Positions 17,838-27,245 of a stretch of 64,000 nucleotides of DNA are shown here, piece by piece (within the stretch, counting starts at the first letter, position 1; every line of letters begins with the position of its first letter). Made by a program: the position numbers and the translations under genes. The notes beneath the pieces are model-generated. The model was not told the origin of the DNA and searched no databases. It saw nothing but the letters and a program-made list of their open reading frames with translations. Source of the stretch: an uncultured Clostridia bacterium (GTDB lineage: Bacteria > Bacillota > Clostridia > TANB77 > CAG-508); assembly GCA_934149165.1 (NCBI GenBank), contig CAKPDY010000006.1, positions 1 to 64,000 of the forward strand, read 5' to 3'.

Positions 17838-18617
17838 TTATGTTGATACTATATCATTTTTTCCTAATAATTGCAATATTTTAAAAAATCTTTGTTTTTT
17901 TTGTTCAGAATTACTTGAATCTATAAAATATATTTCTCCCAAGCATGTACTTTCACTAATCAAATTACTTTCTAAAAGAATCTTTTTCAACTGTTTTGCC
18001 ACACTTGGTGCACCATTAAAAAAATGTACATCTCCCAAAACTTCTGTGAGTTCATTTTGTATTAATGGGTAATGTGTACAACCTAATACAACATTTTTAA
18101 CTTTATTTCTATACTTAGATAAATTTTGTGTTATATACATTTTTACTTCATCTATATTTCCCTGTTCAATAATATCTGCTAATCCTGGGCAAGCTAGCAA
18201 ATATGTATTATTATTATTATATTTATTATATAATTTATGAAATTTTTCACTCTCTATTGTTCCTTTAGTTGCAATTACTAAAGTAGGAACATTATATGCA
18301 AAATCATGAACCATTTTATATGCTGGTTCTATTGCTATTATTGGAACTTCAGTATATTTTTTCCTTAATGCTTCTGCTGATTTTGCACTTGCTGTATTAC
18401 ATGCAATTACTATAGCTTTACAATTTTCATTAATCATTTTCTTTACTATATTATCACATATATTAAAAACCTCCTCATCTGACTTATCACCATATGGATT
18501 ATTTATAGAATCACTATAATATATATAATTTTCATTTGGTAAAATTTTTATAATTTCTTTTAAAACTGTTACTCCACCTATACCAGAGTCAAAAATTCCT
18601 ATTTTATTATTGTTCAT
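17838..18617 (-). CDS. murI: Glutamate racemase
   Basis: Makes D-glutamate for peptidoglycan. The N-terminus IGIFDSGIGGVTVLKE, the first catalytic cysteine in IACNTAS, and the second in LGCTHYPL are intact. 259 residues. It is the first gene of the leftward cell-wall cluster and lies opposite the plus-strand gene at 18852; a large palindrome is in the divergent gap. Confidence 0.95.
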   Translation of the reverse strand: MNNNKIGIFDSGIGGVTVLKEIIKILPNENYIYYSDSINNPYGDKSDEEVFNICDNIVKKMINENCKAIVIACNTASAKSAEALRKKYTEVPIIAIEPAYKMVHDFAYNVPTLVIATKGTIESEKFHKLYNKYNNNNTYLLACPGLADIIEQGNIDEVKMYITQNLSKYRNKVKNVVLGCTHYPLIQNELTEVLGDVHFFNGAPSVAKQLKKILLESNLISESTCLGEIYFIDSSNSEQKKQRFFKILQLLGKNDIVST

Positions 18618-18637
18618 TTAATTACGACCTTCCTTTT

Positions 18638-18701
18638 GAACCCAAGGGGACGGAGAATTTTGGTTGTTTGAACAACCCAAATTCTCCGTCCCCTTGGGTT
18701 C
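18638..18701. repeat. 64-base near-perfect palindrome, REP-like
   Basis: Outer arms of 23 bp (18638-18660 and 18679-18701) pair perfectly. One mismatch follows, then an inner 7-bp stem with a 2-base loop. It contains the GGGGACGG core, and local GC is far above the surroundings. From memory, palindromes with this core recur in clostridial genomes and may be mobilised by REP-associated transposases. It lies upstream of two divergent genes, so it is not a simple terminator. Nothing else clear is seen in 18618-18851. Confidence 0.8.
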
Positions 18702-18851
18702 CCATTTTCATTCTCATTTTAACATTGCAAATAATAAAATTCAACATATTTTTATTGACTATATTCATTATTTATATTAAATTATAATAAACTAGGTTTA
18801 TAGGTAACCTAAAAAAACCTAAATATAAATTATACAAGGAATGTGAATAAT

Positions 18852-19523
18852 ATGGAAAATTGTAAAACAACAAATTTATATAATAATTTAGAAGAAACAT
18901 TATCTAAAAGTTTATTAAGCAAAACTACATACCCATGGGAAGCTCTTCCTAAAATTAAAGATTTTATTATTGAAATTGGAAATACTCTAAATCCAGAATA
19001 TTATACAAAACAAGGTGATAATATTTGGATAGCTAAAACAGCACAAATTGCACCAACTGCATTTATAAATGGTCCAACAATAATTGACGAAAATGCTGAA
19101 ATTAGACATTGTGCATTTATTCGTGGAAATGCAATTATAGGGAAAAATTGTGTTGTAGGAAATTCAACAGAATTAAAAAATGTTATTTTATTTAACAATG
19201 TTCAAGTTCCACATTATAATTATGTTGGAGACTCTATACTTGGATTTAAAGCACATATGGGTGCCGGCTCTATTACATCTAATGTTAAATCAGATAAAAA
19301 ATTGGTTGTTGTTAAAAATGGTACTGAAGAAATTGAAACTGGATTAAAAAAATTTGGAGCTATAATTGGTGATAATGTTGAAATTGGTTGTGGCTCAGTA
19401 TTAAACCCTGGTAGTGTTATTGGAAAAAACACAAATATATACCCATTATCTTCTGTTAGAGGAGTTATTAAAGAAAATAGTATTTATAAAAAACAAGGTG
19501 AAATAGTACAAAAACATGAATAA
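18852..19523 (+). CDS. Left-handed beta-helix (hexapeptide) protein, GlmU C-terminal-like
   Basis: About 223 residues with imperfect hexapeptide repeats (AQIAPTAFINGPTIIDENAEI, IGKNCVVGNS, IGDNVEIGCGSVLNPGSVIGK). This matches proteins related to the acetyltransferase half of GlmU or nucleotidyltransferase-associated beta-helix domains without a pyrophosphorylase domain. The substrate is not clear; a sugar-nucleotide role near murI is plausible. AAGGA lies 11 bases before ATG 18852; the GTG at 18843 is too close to it. Confidence 0.75.
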   Translation: MENCKTTNLYNNLEETLSKSLLSKTTYPWEALPKIKDFIIEIGNTLNPEYYTKQGDNIWIAKTAQIAPTAFINGPTIIDENAEIRHCAFIRGNAIIGKNCVVGNSTELKNVILFNNVQVPHYNYVGDSILGFKAHMGAGSITSNVKSDKKLVVVKNGTEEIETGLKKFGAIIGDNVEIGCGSVLNPGSVIGKNTNIYPLSSVRGVIKENSIYKKQGEIVQKHE

Positions 19524-19540
19524 ACAGATTTTTACTGTAC

Positions 19541-19569
19541 TTGAAAATTATAACTAACTGTGGTATAAT
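19541..19569 (+). promoter_or_regulatory. SigA-type promoter
   Basis: TTGAAA at 19541-19546, 17-base spacer, perfect TATAAT at 19564-19569. It precedes the DUF4364 gene. Confidence 0.8.
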
Positions 19570-19607
19570 TCTTTAGTATATTAGAATTTAATTAGGAGAT
19601 GAAGAAT

Positions 19608-20147
19608 TTGAAAATAACATCTGATAGTGAAACTTTAGCAGAAAATAAAGTATTAATTTTATATATTTTAGACCAAACTCATAAACCAATTACAAATGAT
19701 AATTTATACAAACTTGTATTAACAGCTTTAGATATGAATTATTTTTATTTTCAACAATTTCTACTTGATTTAATCAACACAAATTTTATAATTTCATATA
19801 AAATGGAAACACAGGTTGTTTATGAACTAACAGAGCTTGGTAAAACCACTTTAGACCTTACTTTAGATATTTTGCCTGGTATTATTAAATTAAAAGTTGA
19901 TACTAATTTAAAAAATACTTTGGAAAAAGTTGAAGAAGAACATTCTATTATAGCAGAGTACACTCCTAAAAATGAAAATAATTATGTTATTAATTGTAAA
20001 ATTATTGAAAATAATGAAATTGTATTTGATGTTCAAACTTTTGCTTATTCTCGTTCACAAGCAAAAGAAATAGTTGATAATTGGAAAAACAATGCAGAAG
20101 CAATTTATCCACAAATTCTTGAATTATTACATAATTCAAATAAATAG
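19608..20147 (+). CDS. DUF4364 family, winged-helix-like
   Basis: About 179 residues. The N-terminal half (ENKVLILYILDQ, ITNDNLYKLVL, YELTELGKTTLDL) has a winged-helix/PadR-like pattern, followed by a beta-rich domain. It corresponds to the clostridial DUF4364 family; a DNA-binding role is inferred from the fold. AGGAG touches the ATG at 19599 but sits nine bases before TTG 19608, so the TTG is the likely start. It has its own promoter. Confidence 0.75.
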   Translation: MKITSDSETLAENKVLILYILDQTHKPITNDNLYKLVLTALDMNYFYFQQFLLDLINTNFIISYKMETQVVYELTELGKTTLDLTLDILPGIIKLKVDTNLKNTLEKVEEEHSIIAEYTPKNENNYVINCKIIENNEIVFDVQTFAYSRSQAKEIVDNWKNNAEAIYPQILELLHNSNK

Positions 20148-20182
20148 TATTAAATAATATATTTTGTATATATTCACAATAT

Positions 20183-20242
20183 AAAAAACAGAATATTAAT
20201 AATATACATGTAAAAAATGTTATTATTAATATTCTGTTTTTA
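20183..20242. terminator. Bidirectional terminator between convergent genes
   Basis: About 22-bp A/T-rich stem with a 16-base loop, an A run on one side and a T run on the other, between the DUF4364 gene and rpe. Confidence 0.8.
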
Positions 20243-20257
20243 TTTGTTTTAAAATTA

Positions 20258-20920
20258 TTAGTTTTGTTTCATTATGCTTATTGTTTCTCTATAATTATTT
20301 GAATTAATAATTCCTGTTCCTGATACAACAATATCTGCTCCTGCATTTTTTACTTCCTGAATATTGTTTAAATTAATTCCTCCATCTGCTTCTACTATAA
20401 TATTTAAATTATTTTCTCTAACATAATTAGCTGTTTTTCTTATCTTATTTAAAGTTTCAGGTATTAATTTTTGACCACCTTGTCCTGGTTCAACTGTCAT
20501 TATTAAAATAATATTTACATTACATATTATGTCTAATATTTCTTCTAAATCTGTATTTGGTTTTATACTAATACCTACTTTAGAGTTATTTAATTTTATA
20601 TAATTTATCAATTCTAATAACTCATTTTTACTATTTACAGATTCATAATGTATTGTAATATTGCTAGGATTATATGGTAAAAATAAATCAATACATTCTT
20701 TAACATTTTTTACCATTAAATGTATATCTAGTGGTATATTTGTTATATTTGTTAAATAATTGCTATATTCTAACATTTTTTTTATTGTATTATCTTTTAC
20801 AAATTCACCATCCATTACATCTATATGAAAATAATCTGTTTTGGCTGTTTCTAAATTATATATGGTTTTTATAACTTTTTCTTTTTCTACACTTAAAAGT
20901 GATGTTGAAATTTCTACCAT
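20258..20920 (-). CDS. rpe: Ribulose-phosphate 3-epimerase
   Basis: Pentose phosphate pathway epimerase, TIM barrel, 220 residues. HIDVMDGEFV, DIHLMV, TVEPGQGGQ and EADGGIN are present with the metal-binding His and Asp residues. The N-terminal SxL(S)AD motif reads STSLLSVE. It overlaps rsgA by seven bases and is the last gene of the rlmN-stp-prkC-rsgA-rpe run. Confidence 0.93.
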   Translation of the reverse strand: MVEISTSLLSVEKEKVIKTIYNLETAKTDYFHIDVMDGEFVKDNTIKKMLEYSNYLTNITNIPLDIHLMVKNVKECIDLFLPYNPSNITIHYESVNSKNELLELINYIKLNNSKVGISIKPNTDLEEILDIICNVNIILIMTVEPGQGGQKLIPETLNKIRKTANYVRENNLNIIVEADGGINLNNIQEVKNAGADIVVSGTGIINSNNYRETISIMKQN

Positions 20921-21798
20921 TTGTGTTGCTCCTTTTCTTTTAATTCATTATATAATTTGCAGTATGTTTCATATCTTTGTTTACTAATTTTGTTATTCTC
21001 TACTGCTTTTTTTACCCCACAATTTTCTTCTTTTATATGAGTGCATCCTATATATTCACATTCATCTAAATATTTTGATAAATCTAAAAAATAATTTGAT
21101 AATTTTGAACTTTCTATTTCATAAATATCAAATGTTGAAAAACCTGGTGTATCTGCTAAATATGAATTTTTATTAATTTTATATAATTTAATTGAAGTTG
21201 TGGTATTTTTCCCTCTTTTATTTTTTGTACTTATTTCACCTTCTAATGTAACTGCATTTTTAAAAATTTTATTAATAAGTGTTGACTTTCCTACACCAGA
21301 ATTTCCGGAAAATGCAGTTATATTATTTTGTAAATATTTTTGAATTTCATTAATACCTTCACCAGTTTTAGCATTTGTTTGTATAACTTTATACCCTATT
21401 TTTTCATATGTATTTACTATTTTATTTATTATTTCACTTTTTTCTAAATCTATTTTATTTATACATATAATAGATTTTATATTATTATATTCTGCAAATA
21501 CTAATTGTTTATCTAATAATAATAAATCTGGCACTGGCATTTTCATGGACACAACAAATATTAATTGTGTTATATTAGACATTTTAGGTCTTTTTATATA
21601 ATTTTTTCTTTCTAGTATTTTATTTATAACCCCAGTTGTTTCTGTCTGTTTTTCAAATTCTATATTATCACCTACAACTGGAATTATATCACTTTTTTTA
21701 AATTTTCCTCTTGGAATACATTTAATTATTTCATTATTTTCATAATCTTCTACTTCATATGTGTTTGAAACATTACTTATTATTAATCCCTTTGGCAT
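20914..21798 (-). CDS. rsgA: Ribosome small-subunit-dependent GTPase A
   Basis: Circularly permuted GTPase that matures the 30S subunit. The N-terminal OB fold is followed by the G4 motif INKID, then G1 GNSGVGKST, then G3 DTPGF. The C-terminal zinc site shows CEYIGCTH and ENCGV. 294 residues, complete. It follows prkC with a 22-base gap. Confidence 0.95.
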   Translation of the reverse strand: MPKGLIISNVSNTYEVEDYENNEIIKCIPRGKFKKSDIIPVVGDNIEFEKQTETTGVINKILERKNYIKRPKMSNITQLIFVVSMKMPVPDLLLLDKQLVFAEYNNIKSIICINKIDLEKSEIINKIVNTYEKIGYKVIQTNAKTGEGINEIQKYLQNNITAFSGNSGVGKSTLINKIFKNAVTLEGEISTKNKRGKNTTTSIKLYKINKNSYLADTPGFSTFDIYEIESSKLSNYFLDLSKYLDECEYIGCTHIKEENCGVKKAVENNKISKQRYETYCKLYNELKEKEQHKW

Positions 21799-21820
21799 AT
21801 ATTCTCCTTGTAAATTTATA

Positions 21821-23848
21821 CTACTTTACTTCTAAAATTGTGTTAGAACTATTTAAATCTATTTGTGCATTTTCTTTTCTAATTTCATCTATATAAACTT
21901 TTACTGTAATAACACCCTTTCCTTTAACAGTTACATTTATACTTTGAGTATCTTCTGAAACTGTTTGTTTATATACGTTTTCTTCATCTACAGTAACTCT
22001 TACTGAAACTTCTTTTGGTTTTTTTACTTCACCATTTTCATCTTTTTCTTCTTTATATCCTGTTAAAGATTTTACATTTATATTAACTGTCCCCTCTTTT
22101 ATTTCTTGGATTTTATTAACAGTTAATGTTATAGCTGTTCCTTCAGTTACAACATTTCCAACATCTATACTTTGTTTTAGTACAGTTCCATTAGATTTAC
22201 TTGTATCTTCTGAATATGTTATATTTACTTCTATTTTCTTCTCTGTTAATATTTTCTTTGCTTCTTCAATATCTATATTAGTTACAGAAGGTACACTTAC
22301 TTTCTCAAGACCTGTACTTACATATATTTTTACAGTAGTTCCTGCGTTTATTTCTTTTCCTTCTGCTATTTCTTGTTTTATAACAATTCCTTCCTCAACT
22401 GTTTGACTTCTTTCTTCTACTTTTTCTGCAATTAATTCAACTTTTTCTAATTCTTGTACAGCTTCATCATATGTTTTTCCTTTAACTTTTGGCATAACTA
22501 CTACTTTTACGCCTTTGCTTACAGTTAATTTAACTGGGCTATTTTTTTGTTTATCATAATTAGTACCTGGTGCTGGCTTTTGAGATATAACTTTTCCAGT
22601 TTCTATTTCATTATTGTATACTTCTTCAATTTCATATTTAATTCCCGCTTCATCTAATTTAGTTTTTGCTTCATCTATACTAATATTTTCAACATTAACT
22701 AATGCAACTCCTGCATAGCTTTCTGTTTGTGTACCTATTCCTAATAGCTTTGTAGTTACCTTCCAACTTCCCCAAAATATAAATGCACATATAGCAATTA
22801 TAATAATTATAATTCCAATTAAAACTAGCGGTTTTTTTTCAGGGTGTTCCTGCAAATACTTAGCTAATCCTGTTTTTGGTTGATTTTTTGCATCTTTTCT
22901 ATTCTGTTGTGTATTTTGTGTTGTGCTATTTTTATATTTATTTTCATTTGCAACATTTTCAGATATTGTTGGAATAACTTTTGTAAAATCTGAAGTACTT
23001 TTTTGCTTAACAAAATCACCAGTAGGATTTTTTAAAGACATACTTAAGTCTTTCATCATTTCTGTTGCAGAAGCATAACGAAGACTTGCATCTTTTTTCA
23101 TTGCTTTTAATATTATTCTGTTCACCGCTTCTGGTATTCTTGAATTAAGTTTTATTGGCTCTATTGGCTCTTCTTGCATATGTTTTAATGCAACAGAAAC
23201 AGGTGTATCTGCATCAAATGGTACTCTACCTGTTACCATTTCATACATTACAATTCCTAATGAATATAAATCAGATTTAGCATCTGTATATCCACCCCTA
23301 GCATGTTCTGGTGAAAAATAATGTACAGAACCTATTGTAGTACCAAATGCTGTTATTGTTGAGTTTGATACAGCTTTTGCAATTCCAAAATCTGTAACTT
23401 TTGCAATTCCATCTTCTGTAATTATAATATTATGTGGTTTAATATCTCTATGTATAATTCCGTTTTTATGTGCAACTTCTAGTGCTGAACATATTTGAAT
23501 TGCTATATTAACAGACCACTTCCATGGTAATGCACCTTCTTCAGATATAATTTGTTTTAATGTTTTTCCTTGTACCAATTCCATTACAATATAATAAATA
23601 TTGTACTCTTGACCAACATCAAATACAGAAACAATATTTGGATGTGTTAAGCTTGCTGCTGCCTGTGCCTCTGAATTAAATCTTTTTATAAATTCTTCGT
23701 CAGTTGTAAATTCTTCCCTTAACACTTTTACCGCTACATATCTATTAAGTATAGTACACCTGGCTTTATATACAGTAGCCATACCACCATTACCTATTTT
23801 TTCAATGATTTCATATCTATTACCTATTATTTTTCCTTCTAAATTCAT
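21821..23848 (-). CDS. prkC: PASTA-domain Ser/Thr protein kinase
   Basis: Membrane kinase sensing peptidoglycan fragments. Kinase domain about 1-275 with Lys41 (VAVKVL), HRDIKPHN (Asp135) and DFG (Asp153). Membrane helix about 341-363. Three PASTA domains about 382-445, 450-512 and 517-579, then a beta-rich tail of about 90 residues. 675 residues. It is the partner of the PP2C phosphatase immediately upstream. The third PASTA domain resembles the one found on RpoD at 50337-51677. Confidence 0.96.
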   Translation of the reverse strand: MNLEGKIIGNRYEIIEKIGNGGMATVYKARCTILNRYVAVKVLREEFTTDEEFIKRFNSEAQAAASLTHPNIVSVFDVGQEYNIYYIVMELVQGKTLKQIISEEGALPWKWSVNIAIQICSALEVAHKNGIIHRDIKPHNIIITEDGIAKVTDFGIAKAVSNSTITAFGTTIGSVHYFSPEHARGGYTDAKSDLYSLGIVMYEMVTGRVPFDADTPVSVALKHMQEEPIEPIKLNSRIPEAVNRIILKAMKKDASLRYASATEMMKDLSMSLKNPTGDFVKQKSTSDFTKVIPTISENVANENKYKNSTTQNTQQNRKDAKNQPKTGLAKYLQEHPEKKPLVLIGIIIIIIAICAFIFWGSWKVTTKLLGIGTQTESYAGVALVNVENISIDEAKTKLDEAGIKYEIEEVYNNEIETGKVISQKPAPGTNYDKQKNSPVKLTVSKGVKVVVMPKVKGKTYDEAVQELEKVELIAEKVEERSQTVEEGIVIKQEIAEGKEINAGTTVKIYVSTGLEKVSVPSVTNIDIEEAKKILTEKKIEVNITYSEDTSKSNGTVLKQSIDVGNVVTEGTAITLTVNKIQEIKEGTVNINVKSLTGYKEEKDENGEVKKPKEVSVRVTVDEENVYKQTVSEDTQSINVTVKGKGVITVKVYIDEIRKENAQIDLNSSNTILEVK

Positions 23849-23862
23849 ATGTGACTCTCTCC

Positions 23863-24591
23863 TTAAAATATAATTATAGCTGTAATATTGTCATATCCAC
23901 CTTGTTCATTTGCTTTATTAACAAGAGTATTACAAGCCATATCCGGGTTTTCATTTATAATTTTAACTATGTCATCATCTTTAAGCATATTTGTTAATCC
24001 ATCTGAACACATTAATAAAACATCATCTTTGAGAAAACCTTTAACCATAACATCTGGTTCAACAAAAGATGAACATCCTAGTGCTTTTATTAACATATTT
24101 TTTTTAGGATGATTATATGCTTCTTCTTTTGTTATTGTTCCATCTGATACTAATTTTTGAACATAACTATGGTCTGTTGTTAACTTTCTAAAAAAGTCCT
24201 TTCTTTTTCTATATACTCTACTATCACCAACATGACCTATATATACTTTATTTTGAATTATTAGGCAAATATCTATTGTGGTTCCCATATTTTCTAATTC
24301 TTCCATTTGTTTTGATTTTTCAAATATTACAAAATTTGCATACTCAATTGCACTTCTTAATAATTTAAGAACTTTTTCTTTGTCTTGCTCTATTTCTAAG
24401 TTATAGTTGTTATATATGTAACTCTTTGATGCTTCAACAGCCAATCTACTGGCTATTTCACCACCTTTATATCCTCCCATTCCATCAGCTATTATGTATA
24501 ATTTAATTTTATCTTCTGGTTTTGATATATAAAAATAGTCTTGATTCATTTCTCGTACTTTTCCAACATCTGTTTTTGCATAAACTTTCAT
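23863..24591 (-). CDS. stp: PP2C-family Ser/Thr phosphatase
   Basis: Metal-dependent phosphatase that reverses PrkC. ADGMGGYKGGE, GDSRVYR, CSDGLTN and GGYDNITA carry the metal-binding aspartates. 242 residues. It starts with MKVYAKTDVGKVREMNQD, typical of the PrpC branch. prkC begins 15 bases downstream. Confidence 0.95.
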   Translation of the reverse strand: MKVYAKTDVGKVREMNQDYFYISKPEDKIKLYIIADGMGGYKGGEIASRLAVEASKSYIYNNYNLEIEQDKEKVLKLLRSAIEYANFVIFEKSKQMEELENMGTTIDICLIIQNKVYIGHVGDSRVYRKRKDFFRKLTTDHSYVQKLVSDGTITKEEAYNHPKKNMLIKALGCSSFVEPDVMVKGFLKDDVLLMCSDGLTNMLKDDDIVKIINENPDMACNTLVNKANEQGGYDNITAIIIF

Positions 24592-24748
24592 ACTTTTCCT
24601 CCTTATTATTGGCCATCTTTATGTATTTTTTATATATTAATATTATCTACTCTATTATTTGTTTTTGTAAATTTTATATAATTTATATATATATTAATAT
24701 TACAAATTTTACAACTATATTTTATATTAAATTTATATTTTTTACAAT

Positions 24749-25771
24749 CTATTTTAAATTTTTTCTTCTTAATTGCCCACAAGCTGCATCAATATCTGAG
24801 CCAAGTTCTCTTCTTATTGTAGCAACAATTCCTTTTTCATTTAGATAATCTCTAAATTTTATTATATTTTCATTAGTACTTTTTACAAAAACTCCATTTT
24901 CAATTTTATTTATAGGAATTAAATTAACATGACATAACATTCCTTTTAATAATTTTGCTAATTCTTTAGCATCTTCTAGATTATCATTATTATCCTTTGC
25001 AAGTGCATATTCAAAAGATATTCTTCTATTTGTTATTTTTATATATTCTTTACATGCTTTTAATAATTCAGAAATATTGTACACATTGTTAACAGGCATC
25101 ATCTTACTTCTTTTTTCGTCATTTGTAGCATGTAATGATATTGATAATGTACATTGTATATTTTCTTTTGCCAAATCATAAATTCTAGGAACTAACCCAC
25201 TTGTTGATACACTTATATGTCGTGCTCCTATATTTAGTCCTTTTTGATTATTTAATATTCTTATAGATTTTATAACATTATCATAATTATCAAGTGGTTC
25301 ACCTATACCCATATATACTATATTTGAAATTTTTTCTCCAGTATCTTGTTCAACAGCTAATATTTGCTCCACTATTTCACCTGCAGACAAATTTCTTATA
25401 AAATTTATTCCTGTAGATGCACAAAATTTACATCCCATTTTACATCCTATTTGTGTTGATACACAAACAGTTTTTCCATGATGATATTGCATTAAAACAG
25501 TTTCAATTGCATTTCCATCTAATACATCAAATAAATATTTTTTAGTTCCATCTGATGATTCTTGTTTTTTTATAATTTTATAATTACATATTGTATAATT
25601 TTCTTTTAATTTTTTCCTTAAATCTAATGATAGATTTGTCATTTCATCAAAACTTTTTACCTTTTCGACATATAGCCATTGAAAAACTTGCCCTGCCCTA
25701 TATTTTTTTTCACCTATATTTTCAAATTCAATTTCTAAATCTTTTAAATCAAAATCCTTTATATTTTTCAT
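24749..25771 (-). CDS. rlmN: 23S rRNA (adenine2503-C2) methyltransferase
   Basis: Radical SAM enzyme that methylates A2503 of 23S rRNA and some tRNAs. The cluster motif is CKMGCKFCAS, the substrate-bridging cysteine is in the C-terminal DAACGQLR, and GIGEPLDN is the SAM-binding segment. 340 residues. It heads the rlmN-stp-prkC-rsgA-rpe set, a conserved Firmicutes order; the gap to stp is 157 bases. Confidence 0.95.
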   Translation of the reverse strand: MKNIKDFDLKDLEIEFENIGEKKYRAGQVFQWLYVEKVKSFDEMTNLSLDLRKKLKENYTICNYKIIKKQESSDGTKKYLFDVLDGNAIETVLMQYHHGKTVCVSTQIGCKMGCKFCASTGINFIRNLSAGEIVEQILAVEQDTGEKISNIVYMGIGEPLDNYDNVIKSIRILNNQKGLNIGARHISVSTSGLVPRIYDLAKENIQCTLSISLHATNDEKRSKMMPVNNVYNISELLKACKEYIKITNRRISFEYALAKDNNDNLEDAKELAKLLKGMLCHVNLIPINKIENGVFVKSTNENIIKFRDYLNEKGIVATIRRELGSDIDAACGQLRRKNLK

Positions 25772-25884
25772 AATTTAATCCTTTTCTTTTTATTTATAAC
25801 ATATTTTTATTTTAATAGCAAAATGAAAAGTAGTCTATATATACCTATAAACCACTTTTATTTTGTTGACCATCTTTTGTTAAG

Positions 25885-26145
25885 CTAATTTTTAGCACAT
25901 ATTATTTTATTTAGTTCTTTTATTGCTTGTTCTATTCCTGATAATCTCATTTCAAATATTTGGTTTGTCATATCAGCAATTTTATTATATTCTTGTAGTT
26001 TGTCTAATTTCTTCATATTAATTGTATGATTTTTATGTAATATCATTATTTCTTCTGTTTGATTGTATTGTATTTCTTCTACTGTTTTATTTAATTCTTC
26101 GATTTGTTTTTCAAGTGTTTTTTTAGAAAAATTACATGTTTGCAT
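25885..26145 (-). CDS. Small coiled-coil hypothetical protein
   Basis: 86 residues, nearly all helical, with heptad-like patterns (KTLEKQIEELNKTVEEI, MRLSGIEQAIKELNKII). Two Cys near the ends. No family recognised. AAGGGG lies eight bases before the ATG. It stands alone between rlmN and the AIM24 gene; a weak hairpin at about 25824-25861 may end its transcript. Confidence 0.6.
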   Translation of the reverse strand: MQTCNFSKKTLEKQIEELNKTVEEIQYNQTEEIMILHKNHTINMKKLDKLQEYNKIADMTNQIFEMRLSGIEQAIKELNKIICAKN

Positions 26146-26282
26146 ATTATCACCCCTTCAAAAGCAAAATCTTCTATAACTATTGTACCATTAAAAATAC
26201 ATACAGTCAATAAAAAACAAACAAAAGTTTTGATTTTTGTTGTTATTTTTTTAATTTATAACCTGTTTAATTTTGCACCGTT

Positions 26283-26323
26283 AAAAAGAATAACGAACAT
26301 TTTCTATGTTCATTATTCTTTTT
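26283..26323 (-). terminator. Intrinsic terminator
   Basis: 18-bp stem with one mismatch and a 5-base loop, A/T-tailed. It lies downstream of the AIM24 family gene. The remainder of 26146-26424 shows nothing else. Confidence 0.75.
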
Positions 26324-26424
26324 ATAAAATACATATTACTAATTTACTAATTATATTTTTATTGAAAAATTTAAAAAATAGTTTTTCTGTAATTAATGAA
26401 TTCAATTTTAAATTATTGTAAATA

Positions 26425-27108
26425 CTAATTTTTATTTGGAATTAAAGCTATGATTTTCCCTGCAAAATCTGCAAAATTTTGAGATTGAATAATTACTCTT
26501 CCAGGTCCAACTAATCTTGTTAAAAATAATCCTTCTCCACCTAAAAATATATTTCCTAATCCTTTAACAGTTTCAATTTCATATGATACACTTGGCTCGA
26601 AACCTACAACATTCCCTGTATCTACTTTTAAAACTTCACCTGGTGCTAGATTTTTTACAACTGGATCTCCATCTACTTCTAAGAAAAGCATTCCATTTCC
26701 TGTTGCTTTTTGTAGTATAAATCCTTCTCCTCCAAAAAATCCTGCTGAAAATCTTTTTGTAAATGCAATACTTAATTCAACATTTGGTTCTGCTGCTAAG
26801 AAAGCACCTTTTTGAACCATAAATCCATTTGGCAATTCACCAACATTTACAGGCATAATAGCTCCTGGAACCGTTGTTGCAAACGCAATTTTGGCATTTT
26901 CTCTTTCAGAAGTGTATGTTGACATAAATATAGATTCTCCTGTAAACATTCTTCCTAAACTTTTCATAATTCCGCCTTTTGCATTTGTAGACATTTTTAT
27001 TCCATCAGTTTGCCATGTCATTCCACCTCTTTGAGTATACATTGCTTCTCCTGGATTTAGCGTAACTTCTACACTTGGTACAGTATTTCCAATAATTTCA
27101 TATTTCAT
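26425..27108 (-). CDS. AIM24 / TIGR00266 family protein
   Basis: About 227 residues, glycine-rich beta protein with repeated GGEG and MKSLGRMFTGESIF segments as in the AIM24/TIGR00266 family. Function in bacteria is unknown. No signal peptide. AAGGAGG lies six bases before ATG 27108; the upstream ATG at 27141 lacks a site. Confidence 0.85.
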   Translation of the reverse strand: MKYEIIGNTVPSVEVTLNPGEAMYTQRGGMTWQTDGIKMSTNAKGGIMKSLGRMFTGESIFMSTYTSERENAKIAFATTVPGAIMPVNVGELPNGFMVQKGAFLAAEPNVELSIAFTKRFSAGFFGGEGFILQKATGNGMLFLEVDGDPVVKNLAPGEVLKVDTGNVVGFEPSVSYEIETVKGLGNIFLGGEGLFLTRLVGPGRVIIQSQNFADFAGKIIALIPNKN

Positions 27109-27195
27109 AAAATTCCTCCTTATGTTTTTTTTACATTTCAATTATATATTAACATTTAGTATTTTTCAACATAAAATATTAAAATTTAATAACCT

Positions 27196-27244
27196 AAAAA
27201 AATGCTTTGATTTATGCAAAACACATAAATTAAAGCATTTTTTT
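27196..27244 (-). terminator. Intrinsic terminator
   Basis: 21-bp stem with one mismatch and a 7-base loop ending in a T run. It directly abuts the stop codon of the SpoU-type methyltransferase gene. Confidence 0.8.
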
Positions 27245-27245
27245 A

